Source: Rhipicephalus microplus (Eukaryota; Arthropoda; Arachnida; Ixodida; Ixodidae). From it: DNA of 64,000 bases. This document shows positions 25,436 to 37,556 of the stretch, piece by piece; positions within the stretch are counted from its first letter, which is position 1; each line of letters opens with the position of its first letter. The stretch is from assembly GCF_043290135.1 (NCBI RefSeq), contig NC_134707.1:77890987-77954986 (forward strand), in the 5' to 3' direction. The notes below the pieces were generated by a model. The model was not told the DNA's origin and did no database searches. It saw only the letters and a program-made list of their open reading frames with translations. The position numbers and the translations under genes are program-made.

Positions 25436-25754
25436 TTCTTTTTTCTGTTTTCACTGTTTTGCTGTGGAGGAGTTGAGATGCCTAATGCCTCGGCTACTCC
25501 ATATCACAAAGTTCTGCAGCGAAAAATAAAATAATAATACAGAACGGTACCCAAAAATTAACAATACGGACAAGAAAAAACATAATAGCACACCGAAACC
25601 AGTACAAATATCATGCCAATACACAGTTTTCTTCGCGCAGTTCACACAGTCATAAACTACTTACTCGCACACCTTACTAATCTAATGTCAGTACATACAC
25701 AACTTCAAAGAAAACTTGCGGTGGAAGGAGAGGAGGAACAAAGCTCCTGGAATT

Positions 25755-26182
25755 CCGAGATTAGCACGCGCGCGCGATTGACCCACCACGCTAGTAAAAC
25801 ATCTATATGCAATTTAACGACGCCATGTTGAGGCGCGCGCGCCACGACCGTCGAGCGCACGCGTCCGACGCGCGCCCTTCGTGCCATCTCGCCACTGATT
25901 ACTAAAACGTGCTGATGCTTCCGAGCTCTCAGGACCGTCAGTGATACATGTTGAATATAAATGGCTCACCGGTAACTCGACGGAGAGGAGTCGCTGTGTG
26001 GTGTAGTGGGTAGCGCCGCGCTCAGGAGCGCGAGGTCGCTGGTTCGATGCCCCCCTGCAGAACTTTCCCGTATCGTTTTTTTTTTTGCGCTCTGCTGGTA
26101 AATATTTTACGTCATATCCGTCACGAAAATACGTCACGCAGCTGTGGTGGACACGGCACAAAACACTTTCGTGTTAAAAAGA
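25755..26182 (+). mobile_element. tRNA-headed SINE-like repeat (family B), copy 1
   Basis: After a CG-rich lead (GCGCGCG, CATCTCGCCACT, ATAAATGGCT) comes a tRNA-like head: TGGTGTAGTGGGTAGCGCC (A box) and GGTTCGATGCCCC (B box) at about 25995-26055. A tail follows with ACGTCATATCCGTCACGAAA, GTGGTGGACACGGC and TTCGTGTTAAAAAGAGG. The same order is present at 43780-44150. Confidence 0.6.
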
Positions 26183-26477
26183 GGTAAACCCGAGCTAAAT
26201 GTGCGTGTAACCTCATTAAGGAGCGCGAAAATGTAACCAATAATTAAAAGTAAAAGCCTTCAGTGCCACGTCAGTTGGAAACTGCTAAACACCGAAGCTG
26301 CATGTTTCCGATGTCACTCGTTAACCATTTGTGGGGAATTATTGGGCGGTGACTTTTTTTACAAATTTCCCCTGTGTGTTTACCAGGCGTTTTTTGTAGC
26401 AAACTATGGTTGGCCAGTGCTAAAGATGTAACCAAGTAACACACTGCACGATAAATAAATGAACAAATAACAGACAG

Positions 26478-26717
<240 letters not shown>

Positions 26718-26924
26718 ATGAATGAATGGATAAATGAATACATGCTATGAGCACCCCTTTAAAACGGACCGGTGACACGTGTGCGACTAAGCTAAACAAA
26801 TAAACAACTTTTTTCTTTTCTTAATGTTGGCCTAATGCTTTATTACCTATTTCGATGAAATCTATCTCACTAAATAATCAACACAAATTCACAACCCAGT
26901 TCTTTGTCCTTCACGGCAGAATGT

Positions 26925-27185
26925 CCAGTTTTTGCCCAGTCTTCATTTTTGTCCTGTATCTCCAGTTTTTTTGCCAAAAATAGTCGAACTGTATTTTAAT
27001 TATATCGTGTACGGGCGCGTTCATCATTCCATTGTAGTCCCTAAAACCCAAAGCTTCGTGTAGCTTTGTGCCCAAGCATGCATCTGGGTGTGTATCTCAA
27101 CATTCAGTCAGAACACGCTCCATCGTTTTTCTCATCTTGTGCACACCCTATGCATCCTTGTTTTTATGTACTAAATCTCTCTTGA
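26925..27185 (-). pseudogene. LINE C-terminal fragment, clade uncertain
   Basis: A minus-strand frame reads KMRKTMERVLTEC, a stop, then DTHPDACLGTKLHEALGFRD and ends with a stop after KTGQKLDILP. The E-x-[VI]-L-x-E-C then H-P..LG..L..ALGF pattern resembles C-terminal ends of RNase H-bearing LINEs. Upstream domains are not visible. Confidence 0.4.
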
Positions 27186-30100
27186 TAATTACGCGTTATA
27201 AGGTATGCCGAGCTCGTTTCGGACAGTGAAGTGCTTCCCCTTCAACTATCATAAAATGCCTCCTTCCTTATTTCATTTTTGCTGATAGGGCTGAAATAGA
27301 TAGTGCACTCTGGCGGCTGCCTCCTCTTTCCACGCCTTGCACGTATTGCGCAGGAGATGCTGCTTCTTACGAACCCTATCTCATTTCCATATTTTTTCAC
27401 TACTTCACTTGTATTTATTAGTCATCTTTTTTTTTGTCAGTGGCACTTGCGACACGAGTTTCAGAAAAGTGAGAAGTACAATGGCGCAGGTAGTCTAGGC
27501 TTGCCATCTTGAATGGCGCAACACCACGATCTGTTGCTTCTGATGGTGCTGCGTAGCTGCCTGAAAGTTAGAAAAAGAAATGCAGAAGAAAGAAAGAATT
27601 AATAATGCAGGTTCAAGCAGAGAAAATCAAGGAGGCAGGACAGACGCGTTTCGATTTTTTTTCATGCGTGAGTGATACAAGTAAGAGGTGGTATAACGAA
27701 CCGGCTGCGCACACCGTTTCGAGAGAAAGTAGCAGGTGTACCGGAGAAGAATTCATTTTGTTCTTTCGTGCTTCTACTTCTGGCTGACTGCGCAGAAAAG
27801 TTCTGACGTCTCGTCTCGAGCTCGTCCCGGCTGCGGCTCGCTACATCATTTTTCACGAGAGCGCATCAAAATGCGCATAGCGTTAGCGAGTGAAGGCGTA
27901 TGAATAAAAAAAACTAAATAAACAAAAACAAAACCTCGAAAAAGAACGTCGTGGACGGAGAAAAGTGACAGAAATGTTTGCAAATGACCGCATAGAAATT
28001 CAGACGCCACGAATGAGACGAGGAGGCGCTCGTACAAAGTAGCAACAATGACAAAAGACTAAGAGGACCAAAATTTATGTTTGGCCGAGATAAGGATTCC
28101 GCGTGTAGAAAAAGGAATACACTATGCGACCTCAGAGGGCGTCTTGCTCGTACAGAATATTTGTTTACGAATGCGTTACGGTGCCACCGCATGAGCCTGT
28201 TTACCCTGCTTTTTTTAGGGGCGAAACTTTTCTTAGCCTAACCTTGTCACGCGTATTCGAGGGAAGGAGAGACGATAAAGAAAAGAAGGCAAAAAGATGG
28301 ATGACCATTTCTCATCTCATTTTCTAAATGGCGTTACTCTTCCACGACTCTCCGATTGTCTGCTGCGCGCGCTTTGCCTGAGTGCGCGGAGAACGAATGA
28401 CTCTCTCAGTCTCCCGAAGAATCGGCGTACGTGGCGGATCGTTGGTCAGGCATTGACGAAGCCGAGCGACGGGCGAGTTGAAGACGCGCTCGGCTTCTTT
28501 GGCTCACGTCTCGTCGGTGTTACCCGTGCGCCGTCTGCAATTTCGAACGCGATCGGACGCATGGATGCATGCACGGTCAGATAGACGGACGGACTCTTCA
28601 CCCCACTCGTCATCATTCACTCCGTGGATATGCTGCGATATTTTGTACCTTTAAAAACCAACTGAACAAAGAATGCTAGGGTATAGGCGCATACGCACGA
28701 AAACGGTTGGCTTGGTGCACTTGACGTGTGGTGACCATATTACAGCAAGATACCTCTACTCGGGAACGGCTTGATCTCCAGGCCAAAAAAGAAAATACGA
28801 GGCCCTTAAACATCCAAGAGAAGCTCGTGCTGACGTGTTGTTCTTTGTACATTTTTTTTGTTCAAATGAAAGATGTGCTCGCTCCTAGCGTTTTCATCTC
28901 GGACGCCGAGGAAGGGCATTTCAGAGAGTTGGACAGAAGAGACAAGGAACGCGTTCGCTGCACACTCGTGCACAACTGCAATGTCACGGCCAGATTTCGA
29001 CACCTCAGCTGTTTAGGGGCCCGTTAACAGTTGAATGCGGACGGCATATCTTCATCTGCAATCAGGCACACAGCACAGAGCTGTAAATTATCTAAGTTGC
29101 GCGTATCTCGATACCTGTTGTATATATTTGCTAACATCTTCACCAAGTCTTGTAAATTCTGTACATATGTCATCATGTACATTGTCGATATTGTCATTAG
29201 CGTATATATGTTGTGCATGTAGTCATTAGTAACTTGGGTTAGGGCACTCTACGGACTTGAACACTTTTGCTTTATTATTTGTTTGTTATTGTGCTTGCTG
29301 TATAGACACTCATTCCAACAGTTTGTTGCGTCGCACGATAGAATAAACTTTTTCTAAAAACATTCCAAAGTACGTAAACGCTCTTTCAAAATGGGGTTGA
29401 GTAAGTCTTCAGAAATTGTCAAGTACTTAGTGAATAAACACGTCCGGAGAGCAAAAATCGAAACGCCCACGCCGCTCAAGCTTGACTAGTGCTTATGCCA
29501 TCCTCCCTAAATATCCACATGTAGAAAATTCTGCTCCCTACCTTCTCTTCCAACGTTCCCGAACGGAAGATGTATCCTACAGCATCGCCCAGCCCCTGAG
29601 CAACGTTAAGCTGGGAAGTAGCGTACTTGCTCGATTGTAGCGCGACCACGACTGTAATGCAAGAGGTGACTATTCATTGCATCCCGAAAAAGATAGTCAC
29701 CCTGCATTTGATTCTAACGCGAGGGTCGACTTCAGGTGGTAAAAGTCTGTAAAACAGAAAAATCGCAATCAAAGAAAGTACGGTATCATGAATGCGGCGG
29801 ATTCAAGCTTATACGGCGCAGGGGGGGGGGGGGGGGGTCAAGCTTTGAGTTGAGGAAGTGTCCCCATAAAAGCGTCGACGAGAGAACCAAAGAGCGATGA
29901 AGAATGCGCCTAGTAGAATGCAAGGCATCTTAAAAAGAGAAACAAGAACGTACAAGAAAAGTAACAAAACGATCAAACCGAACAGAAGAAGCGGAAGCTG
30001 TTAGACGGAGCCAACTCTTTTCGTTACTTTCGCGTCCGAGGTTCAAAACAAGACAGTTTTACGAAGACCTGTCAGAAGAGGAAATATTTCACGCTGCCTT

Positions 30101-30320
30101 GTAGGGGGCCAGAGCAACGGCGAGACATTTCAACGGTGACGGTGCGGCTATCGTGAAAGAAACAAGAGCCTGTAAAACATCAAACAGAAAAAAAAGCGAG
30201 AATGGCCACGGCATGAAAACGAAATAATATCGAAACGACGTCAGAGGGGAACAGTGTGACGACGCGAGTAAGACATGCAAGACAGATCGACTGTTCTGAC
30301 TGACAATATATATATATATA
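27186..30320. other. region without recognised genes
   Basis: Holds a CpG-rich block (about 28360-28560), an AATAAA at about 29341 after an AT-rich stretch that could be a gene or LINE 3' UTR, and a G17 tract at 29821-29837. A 99-codon ORF at 28728-29027 has an unremarkable sequence. Confidence 0.3.
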
Positions 30321-30463
30321 TTGTAAAGAAGAGGAAGTACTCCGGCGCCGAGGCAGCAGCATCGAGTGTGCAGCAGCGGCTCGAGCTCGGAAATTGCGGC
30401 TGGTGCATCGCCTTCCAAGCCTTCCAAGCACCAACCTTTCTGCTTAATAAATCTTCTTTATAA
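30321..30463 (+). repeat. 5' LTR of the gypsy element
   Basis: Starts TTGTAAAG and ends CTTTATAA, an imperfect 8-bp inverted repeat. AATAAA at 30446-30451 is a likely polyadenylation signal. No TATA box is visible inside the LTR. At 143 bp it is short for this superfamily. Confidence 0.92.
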
Positions 30464-30464
30464 T

Positions 30465-30482
30465 TGGTGGAGACGTGCCGGG
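30465..30482 (+). promoter_or_regulatory. primer-binding site candidate
   Basis: TGGTGGAGACGTGCCGGG lies one base after the 5' LTR and starts with the TGG expected opposite a tRNA CCA end. I cannot name the tRNA from sequence alone. Confidence 0.6.
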
Positions 30483-30545
30483 TACCGTCCCTTACACCTT
30501 CCCGCTACCATCCTGGAACTCCGTTCTCAACGGCTACCTTCTGCT

Positions 30546-31742
30546 ATGCCGGACGCCGATCAGCAGACGCTTCCATCTCTTCCGGCCACCTGTCCAGGCA
30601 GTGTTCCTCAGCGGGAGCCTCCAATCTTCAGTGGAACAGATGACAACGACGTTGAAGAGTGGCTCTCGACTTTCGAACGGGTGAGCGCTTTAAACAGATG
30701 GACGGACGCGGACAAGTTGACACGCGTTTCGTTCTATCTCACGGGTGTAGCCATCCTTTGGCTTAGAAACCACCAGGCAGACGTCCGAACGTGGCCGCAA
30801 TTTAAAACGTCGATTGTAGCAGTCTTCGATCGACCTGCCGTCCGAAAACTTCGTGCCGAGCAACGTTTACGCACACGCGCACAAGAAACGGGTGAAACCT
30901 TCACAAGTTACATAGAAGACGTCGTCGATTTGTGCAGACGCGTGAACGCCGAAATGACGGAAGCTGAAAAATGTAAGCACATCCTCAAAGGGATTGACGA
31001 CGACGCTTTTCAAATGCTCTTGGCGAAAAGCCCGACCACTGTTAACGACGTAATTAGCCTCTGCCAAAGCTACGATGAATTGCGGAAGCAGCGAGCTCTG
31101 ACAAGACGTCCTCCAGCGCACGATTTGGCATCGCTGTCTAGTGTGATCAGTGGTCATGACCACGCGTCACTAATAGCCGAAATAAAAGCATTTGTCCGCG
31201 AAGAAGTTGCACGACAGCTTTCCTTGGTGCCTTTCACACCAGAAGCTACCACAACTTTACCATCGTCTCTACGTGACGTCATTCAAGGAGAGGTCGCCGA
31301 GGCCTTACCAGCTGCTCGCGAGCCTAATCTTGTGGCTGCTCCTCTCACCTACGCCGCGGCTGCAGCCATGCCAACTCGCAAGGCGCCTGCGCCTCCGTTC
31401 CAGCCTCGCGCGAGCTATCCCCCAGCTCCAGTTCACTGGACCAGCACTAACACCGCCAACCCGTGGCGCACCCTCGATAATCGCCCAATATGTTACGCTT
31501 GTCGATACCCCGGACACGTCGCAAGGTATTGTCGCCGCCGGACGCATATCACCAATGAAAACCGCCGTGAGCCTTTCTTCCCGCTTGACTCCAACGCGCG
31601 ATACGGTTCCTCCACTCCAATGCCAGCCCGCTACCAGGACGACCACCGCCCTCGGCCGGGACGTCTTCGCTCGCTCTCTCCACGCCGCCGCTCGCCTTCT
31701 CCTATGCGTCGACGGCCCGCACCTAACGAGGAGGAAAACTAG
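30546..31742 (+). CDS. gag: Gag polyprotein of the gypsy element
   Basis: A 398-residue nucleic-acid-binding structural protein of the retrotransposon particle. I chose the ATG at 30546 because the longer frame only adds residues encoded by the LTR and primer-binding site. The N-terminal half has the retrotransposon-gag look: [17 protein letters not shown], then W-P-x-F-K and [21 protein letters not shown] single CCHC zinc knuckle has C316, C319, H324 and C329, followed by an Arg-rich tail that could bind RNA. The frame is uninterrupted. Its end overlaps the start of the pol frame by 16 nt, one base back, which suggests frameshifted expression of Pol. Confidence 0.9.
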   Translation: MPDADQQTLPSLPATCPGSVPQREPPIFSGTDDNDVEEWLSTFERVSALNRWTDADKLTRVSFYLTGVAILWLRNHQADVRTWPQFKTSIVAVFDRPAVRKLRAEQRLRTRAQETGETFTSYIEDVVDLCRRVNAEMTEAEKCKHILKGIDDDAFQMLLAKSPTTVNDVISLCQSYDELRKQRALTRRPPAHDLASLSSVISGHDHASLIAEIKAFVREEVARQLSLVPFTPEATTTLPSSLRDVIQGEVAEALPAAREPNLVAAPLTYAAAAAMPTRKAPAPPFQPRASYPPAPVHWTSTNTANPWRTLDNRPICYACRYPGHVARYCRRRTHITNENRREPFFPLDSNARYGSSTPMPARYQDDHRPRPGRLRSLSPRRRSPSPMRRRPAPNEEEN

Positions 31743-34700
31743 ACGACGCAGTTCCTGATGCAAGAACTGCGCAAGTTTCGGTTTGCCCAAGTCCTCATTT
31801 GTCACCTACCAATGTTATTGATGTGTTCGTCGAAAATATCCCTACTGTCGCTCTTGTAGATACCGGTGCAGCTGTTTCGGTTATAGATGCTGGATTTTGC
31901 CACTCCATTCGTAAGGTTACGACGCTTTTCTCCGGATTATCGCTTCGCACAGCCAGTGCTCAACCTGTTCAACCGACCGCAGTATGTACAGCCCGCGTGA
32001 CAATTCAGGACGTTCTGTATACAATAGAGTTCGTTGTTCTTTCATCATGCTCCCATAATATTATTTTGGGATGGGACTTTTTGTTGCGTCATAACGCCGT
32101 AATCGACTGTGCTAGGGCTGAGGTCGAATTTTGCTCACTGGATGACCAAGCGTCCGTCGACACCCAGTTTGCCGCTAAACTTGTCGTTAGCGATGACACC
32201 TACATCCCTCCATGCTCTTTTGCGTTCGTGCCAGTTTCATGCAGCGCCATATCCGACGGCACGGTCTTCTTCACACCATCTCCAATATTCGTCGCACGAA
32301 GAGCTCTCCCCTTGCCTTTTGCTGCTCTCGATCTTGTAGAAGGGTCAACCACAATGCCAATTTATAATCATGAGTCGTCGTCTTTATCTCTACTTTGTCG
32401 CGAGTGCCTTGGCCACGTCGAGACAATCAGTTCTTCCAGAATTATATCCGTCCCCGATGAGGTGCCTTCTACCTCCGTCTGTGAACTGGCTGTCGTCTCG
32501 GCGCCTGACTCAACGTCGGCAAACATATTTCAACCATTCATCGCTGCAGATTTGACATCTTCGCAGCGTTCACAACTCCTCACCAAAGAGAGCTACCGCC
32601 ACTCTTTCGACGTTGAACAAACATCTCTCGGCCGTGCCTTAGCAGTAGAACACCACATCGACACTGGGTCCCACTCACCGCTGCGACAACGACCATATCG
32701 CGTGTCCGCTACAGAACGCCGCGTCATTGCTGACCAAGTAGACGACATGCTTCGCAGAGGCGTCATTCGACCTTCACAGAGCCCATGGGCGTCTCCGGTG
32801 GTTCTCGTCAAAAAGAAAGACGGTTCTATTCGTTTCTGTGTCGATTTCCGGCGATTGAACAAGATCACGCTGAAGGATGTCTATCCACTACCGCGCATTG
32901 ACGATGCTTTGGACAGTTTGCAGGGTGCCGAGTTCTTTTCCTCGTTAGACTTGCGGTCAGGACTGGCAGGTGCCTATGGCGGAGGCCGATCGCCCCAAAA
33001 CCGCTTTTGTCACGCCAGACGGCTTATATGAATTCACCGTCATGCCCTTCGGACTTTGCAATGCACCTGCAACGTTCGAACGAATGATGGACAACATCCT
33101 GCGTGGACTAAATTGGAAGATATGCTTGTGTTACCTCGATGATATCCTGGTCTTCGCCCCTAACTTTGAGACACACTTACGTCGCCTTCAGCACGTCCTT
33201 ACTTGCTTAACTAACGCCGGTTTGCAATTAAACCTAAAAAAATGTCGATTTGCCATGCGTCAACTGAACATTTTGGGCCACGTTGTTTCCAAGGAAGGCA
33301 TCCTCCCGGATCCCGAAAAATTGCGAGCTGTTACGGCGTTTCCTAAACCTGCCACCATCAAAGAACTTCGAAGTTTCATCGGCTTGTGTTCGTATTTCCG
33401 GCGATTCGTCCGAAACTTCGCGTCTATTATATCACCTCTCACGCAACCTCTCAGCAGCCGTAAAGACCTCTTATCGTGGTCCCCTGCCTGCGACGAGGCT
33501 TTCAACACCCTGCGACGGCTTCTTACGACGCCACCAATTCTACGCCATTTCGATCCTGAAGCTCCAACTGAAATCCACACCGACGCCAGTGGTGTAGGCC
33601 TGGGTGCTGTGCTCGCACAGCGTAAACCGGAACATCAGGAATACGTCGTGGCATACGCTAGTCGCACACTTACCAAGGCTGAGAGCAACTACAGCGTCAC
33701 AGAAAAGGAGTGCTTGGCCATTGTGTGGGCCCTTGGAAAGTTTCGCCCATATCTATATGGTCGTTCTTTTGACGTCGTGACCGACCACCACGCGCTGTGC
33801 TGGCTTTCGACGTTAAAAGACCCATCTGGCCGCCTCGCTCGCTGGGCGTTGAAAATTCAAGATTACGACATACGCGTGGTTTATCGATCAGGACGGAAGC
33901 ATGCTGACGCCGACGCCCTTTCCCGTTCCCCCCTGTCCCAGAATGCCACAGCTGACTCCGCTTGCGATTCCACATTGTCATCGCTTGACTTTGACACCAT
34001 TGCTATCGAACAACGCAATGACCCGTGGACTGCGTCTCTCCTCAATCATCTCTCCGACACTTCTGAACTCCCAAAGACGCGAACGCTTCGGCGCCAAGTT
34101 CCACACTTCTCGATACGTGACACGCTTCTCTATCGACGTAACTACACACCAGAGGGACGCAAGTGGCTGCTCGTCGTTCCACGAACCCTGAGGTCGCAGA
34201 TTTCTTCCTCTTTTCACGCTGACCCACAATGTGGCCACGCAGGAGTCTTCAAGACCTACGAAAGGCTTCGACATCGCTACTACTGGCGTGGCATGTATAC
34301 CTTCGTCCGCAACTTCGTCCGCTCTTGTGCCGAATGTCAGCGCCGAAAATCTCCACCACACGCCTCCGCCGGTGAACTGCAGCCTTTACCATGCCCTTCC
34401 CGACCCTTCGAACGGGTTGGAATAGATATTTATGGGCCACTTTCATTGACTCCAACTGGCAACAGGTGGATAATAGTTGCTATCGACCACCTAACGCGCT
34501 ATTCTGAGACCGCTGCTCTTAAAACGGCTACAGCACAGGAGGTTGCCACTTTCCTACTGCGTCATTTTGTGTTGCGTCATGGAGGCCCTCAAGAACTCCT
34601 CAGTGACCGCGGCCGCGCCTTCTTGTCCGAAGTCATTGAAAAATTGCTCGCTGAGTGTGCTATTGTACATCGCGCATGTACCGCTTACCACCCACAAACC

Positions 34701-35279
34701 AATGGGGCTACCGAGCGCTTTAATCGTACTCTCGGTGACATGCTATCTATGTATGTGACGCCTGACCACTCTAACTGGGACTTAGTTCTCCCATTCATTA
34801 CATACGCCTACAATACGGCAACGCAAGCGACAACAGGCTTCTCCCCTTTTTACCTCCTCTACGGCCGTCACCCCTCCCACACCATTGACACCATTTTGCC
34901 CTATCGACCAGACGCGTCCGAGTGCCTACCGATCTTGGACGCCGCCAGACACGCAGAAGAATGCCGCCAGTTAGCTCGTCGCTTTACCTGCGATGACCAA
35001 AACAGGCAAAAAGCAATTCGTGATGCCCAGACCTCAACTCCCGTTTTTCTTCCGGGTTCTCTTGTATGGCTGTCAGTGCCGCATCGCACACCTGGGCTCT
35101 CTTCCAAACTTCTGCCAAAGTACGATGGGCCATATCGTATTGTCGAACAAACTTCGCCAGTAAACTACCTCACTGAGCCTCTTACGCCACCATCAGACTT
35201 GCGACGTCGCAACCACGAGGTTGTACACGTACAGATGCTCAAGCAATACCACGGTTCAACGCCGCCTGCACAGGACTAA
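31727..35279 (+). pseudogene. pol: Pol polyprotein, broken by a frameshift in RT
   Basis: First part, 31727 to about 32962: an aspartic protease with [11 protein letters not shown] (catalytic D codon at 31859), a linker, then the RT start with [20 protein letters not shown] and FSSLDLRSG. Two bases are missing around 32962-32963, right after that RT motif, so the frame runs on to a stop at 33029-33031. The next frame carries the remainder to 35279: RT with the YLDD active site (33132-33143), RNase H with D at 33582, the TEKECLA glutamate and DADALSR, then integrase. Integrase has an HHCC zinc finger (about 34217-34340), a DDE core starting with the D codon at 34425, a catalytic E in [10 protein letters not shown], and a GPY-type C-terminal block. 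As sequenced no full Pol can be made. With all other frames open, the loss is recent or an assembly error. Confidence 0.92.
31733..31740 (+). promoter_or_regulatory. possible -1 frameshift site between gag and pol
   Basis: GGAAAACT lies just before the gag stop (31740-31742). The pol frame is -1 relative to gag and opens at 31727, so shifting has to happen in this 16-nt overlap. The A-site AAC can re-pair as AAA; the P-site codon re-pairs less well, so it is not a textbook X XXY YYZ site. Confidence 0.35.
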
Positions 35280-35315
35280 GTCGCCAGGATGGCTCCTTTT
35301 TTCTCCGTGGGGCCA

Positions 35316-35452
35316 TTGTAAAGAAGAGGAAGTACTCCGGCGCAGAGGCAGCAGCATCGAGTGTGCAGCAGCGGCTCGAGCTCGGAAATTGCGGCTGGTG
35401 CATCGCCTTCCAAGCCTTCCAAGCACCAACCTTTCTGCTTAATAAATCTTCT

Positions 35453-35458
<6 letters not shown>
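35316..35458 (+). repeat. 3' LTR of the gypsy element
   Basis: 142 of 143 bases match the 5' LTR (GGCGCAGAGG here against GGCGCCGAGG). The preceding GTGGGGCCA is only a weak polypurine tract. Confidence 0.92.

Positions 35459-35511
<53 letters not shown>
35459..35511. repeat. (AT)n array hosting the gypsy insertion
   Basis: 53 bp of AT lie directly after the 3' LTR; a shorter AT run (about 30306-30320) lies before the 5' LTR. Confidence 0.95.
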
Positions 35512-35514
<3 letters not shown>

Positions 35515-37127
35515 GTTTAGCATACAGAAAGGCCCAGCTTCAGGTACTCGCCATTCCCGAATGCCGATGGCCAGAGTTACGAGTACCGCTTATAATAAAT
35601 GGATCTGAACTTCATTTTTCGCCAAATCACCTGTGGAATTTCTCAGTAGGTTGTCGCAGTTTTTTTTTATTTCGCCTTATTCACATTTGCCCGTGATCAT
35701 AGTTATTTCGGTGATTACCACATTCACCAATAGCCCGTTCGTCGCTCTCTAGTAACTATATGCTTGCCGATGAATTTCAGTAGATGAGAGTCGAATTCAA
35801 ATGTATGTGCTGAGGGATCGAACAACAAACGGTCACAATTCACTGACAATTGTATAAAATCAACCGAATGGTGACTACCCTGCACAAAAAATAGGTACCG
35901 GCTTTTGTTCTTGACTGCGCGTATTTTCTCTGAGCAACCATAACTAAATTTAGTTTTTTTTTCTACTCGCCTTCGCACTTAAGTAATACTTTTGTCTAAA
36001 AATTTTAATTTCTTTTCAGAAATCGAAGAATTCATGGAATTTCGCTTCTTTTCGGCTTCGTATGCAATAATAATTTGCTTATTAGCTCAGTACGATCTGG
36101 CGACTTTGCCCGATGCGGACCTCGATCACTATACCTTTTTTTTAGTTTAACATCAAGGTCATGAAATGGTTGCTACAATAATGATACAAATCTCCATACA
36201 ATGTTTTTTTTTTTAACCGTAAGTTTATAAATATCGCATACCGAGCAGAGTAAGACATGAAGCGTCAGAACCTAAAACCAATTTTCAGGCCCTTGCGTTC
36301 GCATGAAGGATTTTTATGTACGCGCGAGCTCTGGGTATTACAAATTAGGACTGATACTTTCATAGGGTACTGGACTACATTTGATCGTAATCGATTTCCC
36401 CTCATCATGGCAATTTATTGCCTGATGAATTGATCTGCGCCGCTAGCTCCTTGTTACTTTGCGGCTCGCGAGTGCACGAGTGTTGCCCAACTCTCAGGCT
36501 ACTCGTATGTTTGTAAAAATATTCAATTATAAATGAAGTACTGGTTCGAATGTGCTGATATTTTGCCGCGTGGTTCGCGAATATCAATGGAATAAAACAT
36601 AAGACCAATTATGTTAAGAAATGAGGTTGTCGTGACGCCTCTAAAAGATATATGCTGAACTTCAACTGAGTTGACGCCACGAAGGCCGATCAAATAGCGT
36701 AGCTCGTGGTATAAGTTCTAGCTCAACCGTTGCTGTGCATTTCAGGATGAATGAGAGACCCTCAGCTTTTCCAGAACATTTGCCAGCTGTTAGTTCTCTC
36801 CACATCACCTGCTTCGCTCCCGCTATACCTTCACCTTTGCTCTCCCCCCTGTACACCTGGCTTCACCATCTCCACGTCATCACCTACATGTGGTATTCAC
36901 GTGACGTCATCAAGCGCCCTTTCGATGTACAATTTGCCGCTTTCAGCTTTGATGAAGACAAACAGACTAAGATAAGAAAGCGCACCTTTCTCTGTGCCTT
37001 CCGTATTACGAAATGGCGGCCAAAGTGACGCCAGTGCGTACTCCCTATTCTTCCACAAGCTGAACTCGCTACACTGGGCTTCCCTAACACGCTTTTCACA
37101 CTATCCCTAAAGAGAAAGACCGCATCT
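35512..37127. other. region without recognised genes
   Basis: AT-rich sequence with T tracts. The ORFs overlap one another and resemble no family. Confidence 0.35.
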
Positions 37128-37556
37128 TACCGGCACTTACGTATACGTAGCCGAAAACTGGAACCTTACTAAGAAGCTTAAACTTCAGTTGAGGAGAACG
37201 CAGCGTGCGATAGAAAGGAAAATGGTAGGTGTAAGCTTGAGAGACAGGGAGAGAGCAGATTGGGTCAGGCAACAAACGGCGGTTAAGGACATCGCAGTTT
37301 AAATCAAGAAGACTAAATGGACGCGGGAAGGGTGCGTAGCGCGTATAGGCAGGATAACCGCTCGTCAATGAGGGTAACCGACAGCATACCAATAGAAGGC
37401 TGACGAACGAGGGGGAGACAGAAAGCTAGGTGGGCAGATGAGGTCAAGAAGTTTGCGGGTATCACGTGGACGCAGAAGGCACAGGACCGGGTTGATTTTC
37501 AGAACATGGGAGAGGCCCTCGCCCTGCAGTGGCCGCGGTCAGGCTGATGATTATGA
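37128..37556 (+). pseudogene. RTE-like LINE, C-terminal fragment
   Basis: One frame reads LRRTQRAIERKMVGVSLRDR, then WVRQQTAVKDI, a stop, then KKTKWTR. Another reads WADEVKKFAGITWTQKAQDR and EALALQWP near the end. This is the order of the C-terminal region common in arthropod endonuclease/reverse-transcriptase LINEs (LRVTQRAMER.MLGVSLRD, RR.T.V.D, K..W.GH.AR, R...RW.DD, AQDR..W). I believe these are RTE-type but the clade is from memory. Several stops and frame changes show decay. Confidence 0.65.

Larger units (their letters stand above)
30321..35458 (+). mobile_element. Ty3/gypsy LTR retrotransposon, nearly intact
   Basis: A 5138-bp element with two 143-bp LTRs (30321-30463 and 35316-35458) that differ at one base. 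The primer-binding candidate TGGTGGAGACGTGCCGGG follows the 5' LTR after one base. Gag and Pol are in the order gag, protease, RT, RNase H, integrase, which defines Ty3/gypsy. There is no envelope ORF and no chromodomain that I can see. It sits in an AT array; TATA at 30317-30320 and 35459-35462 is consistent with a 4-bp TSD, though not provable in a repeat. One frameshift in RT is the only obvious lesion. Confidence 0.95.

Noticed and set aside
30321..35458. endogenous retrovirus with an envelope gene
   Set aside because: Integrase ends 36 bp before the 3' LTR; no env ORF exists, so it is a plain Ty3/gypsy retrotransposon.
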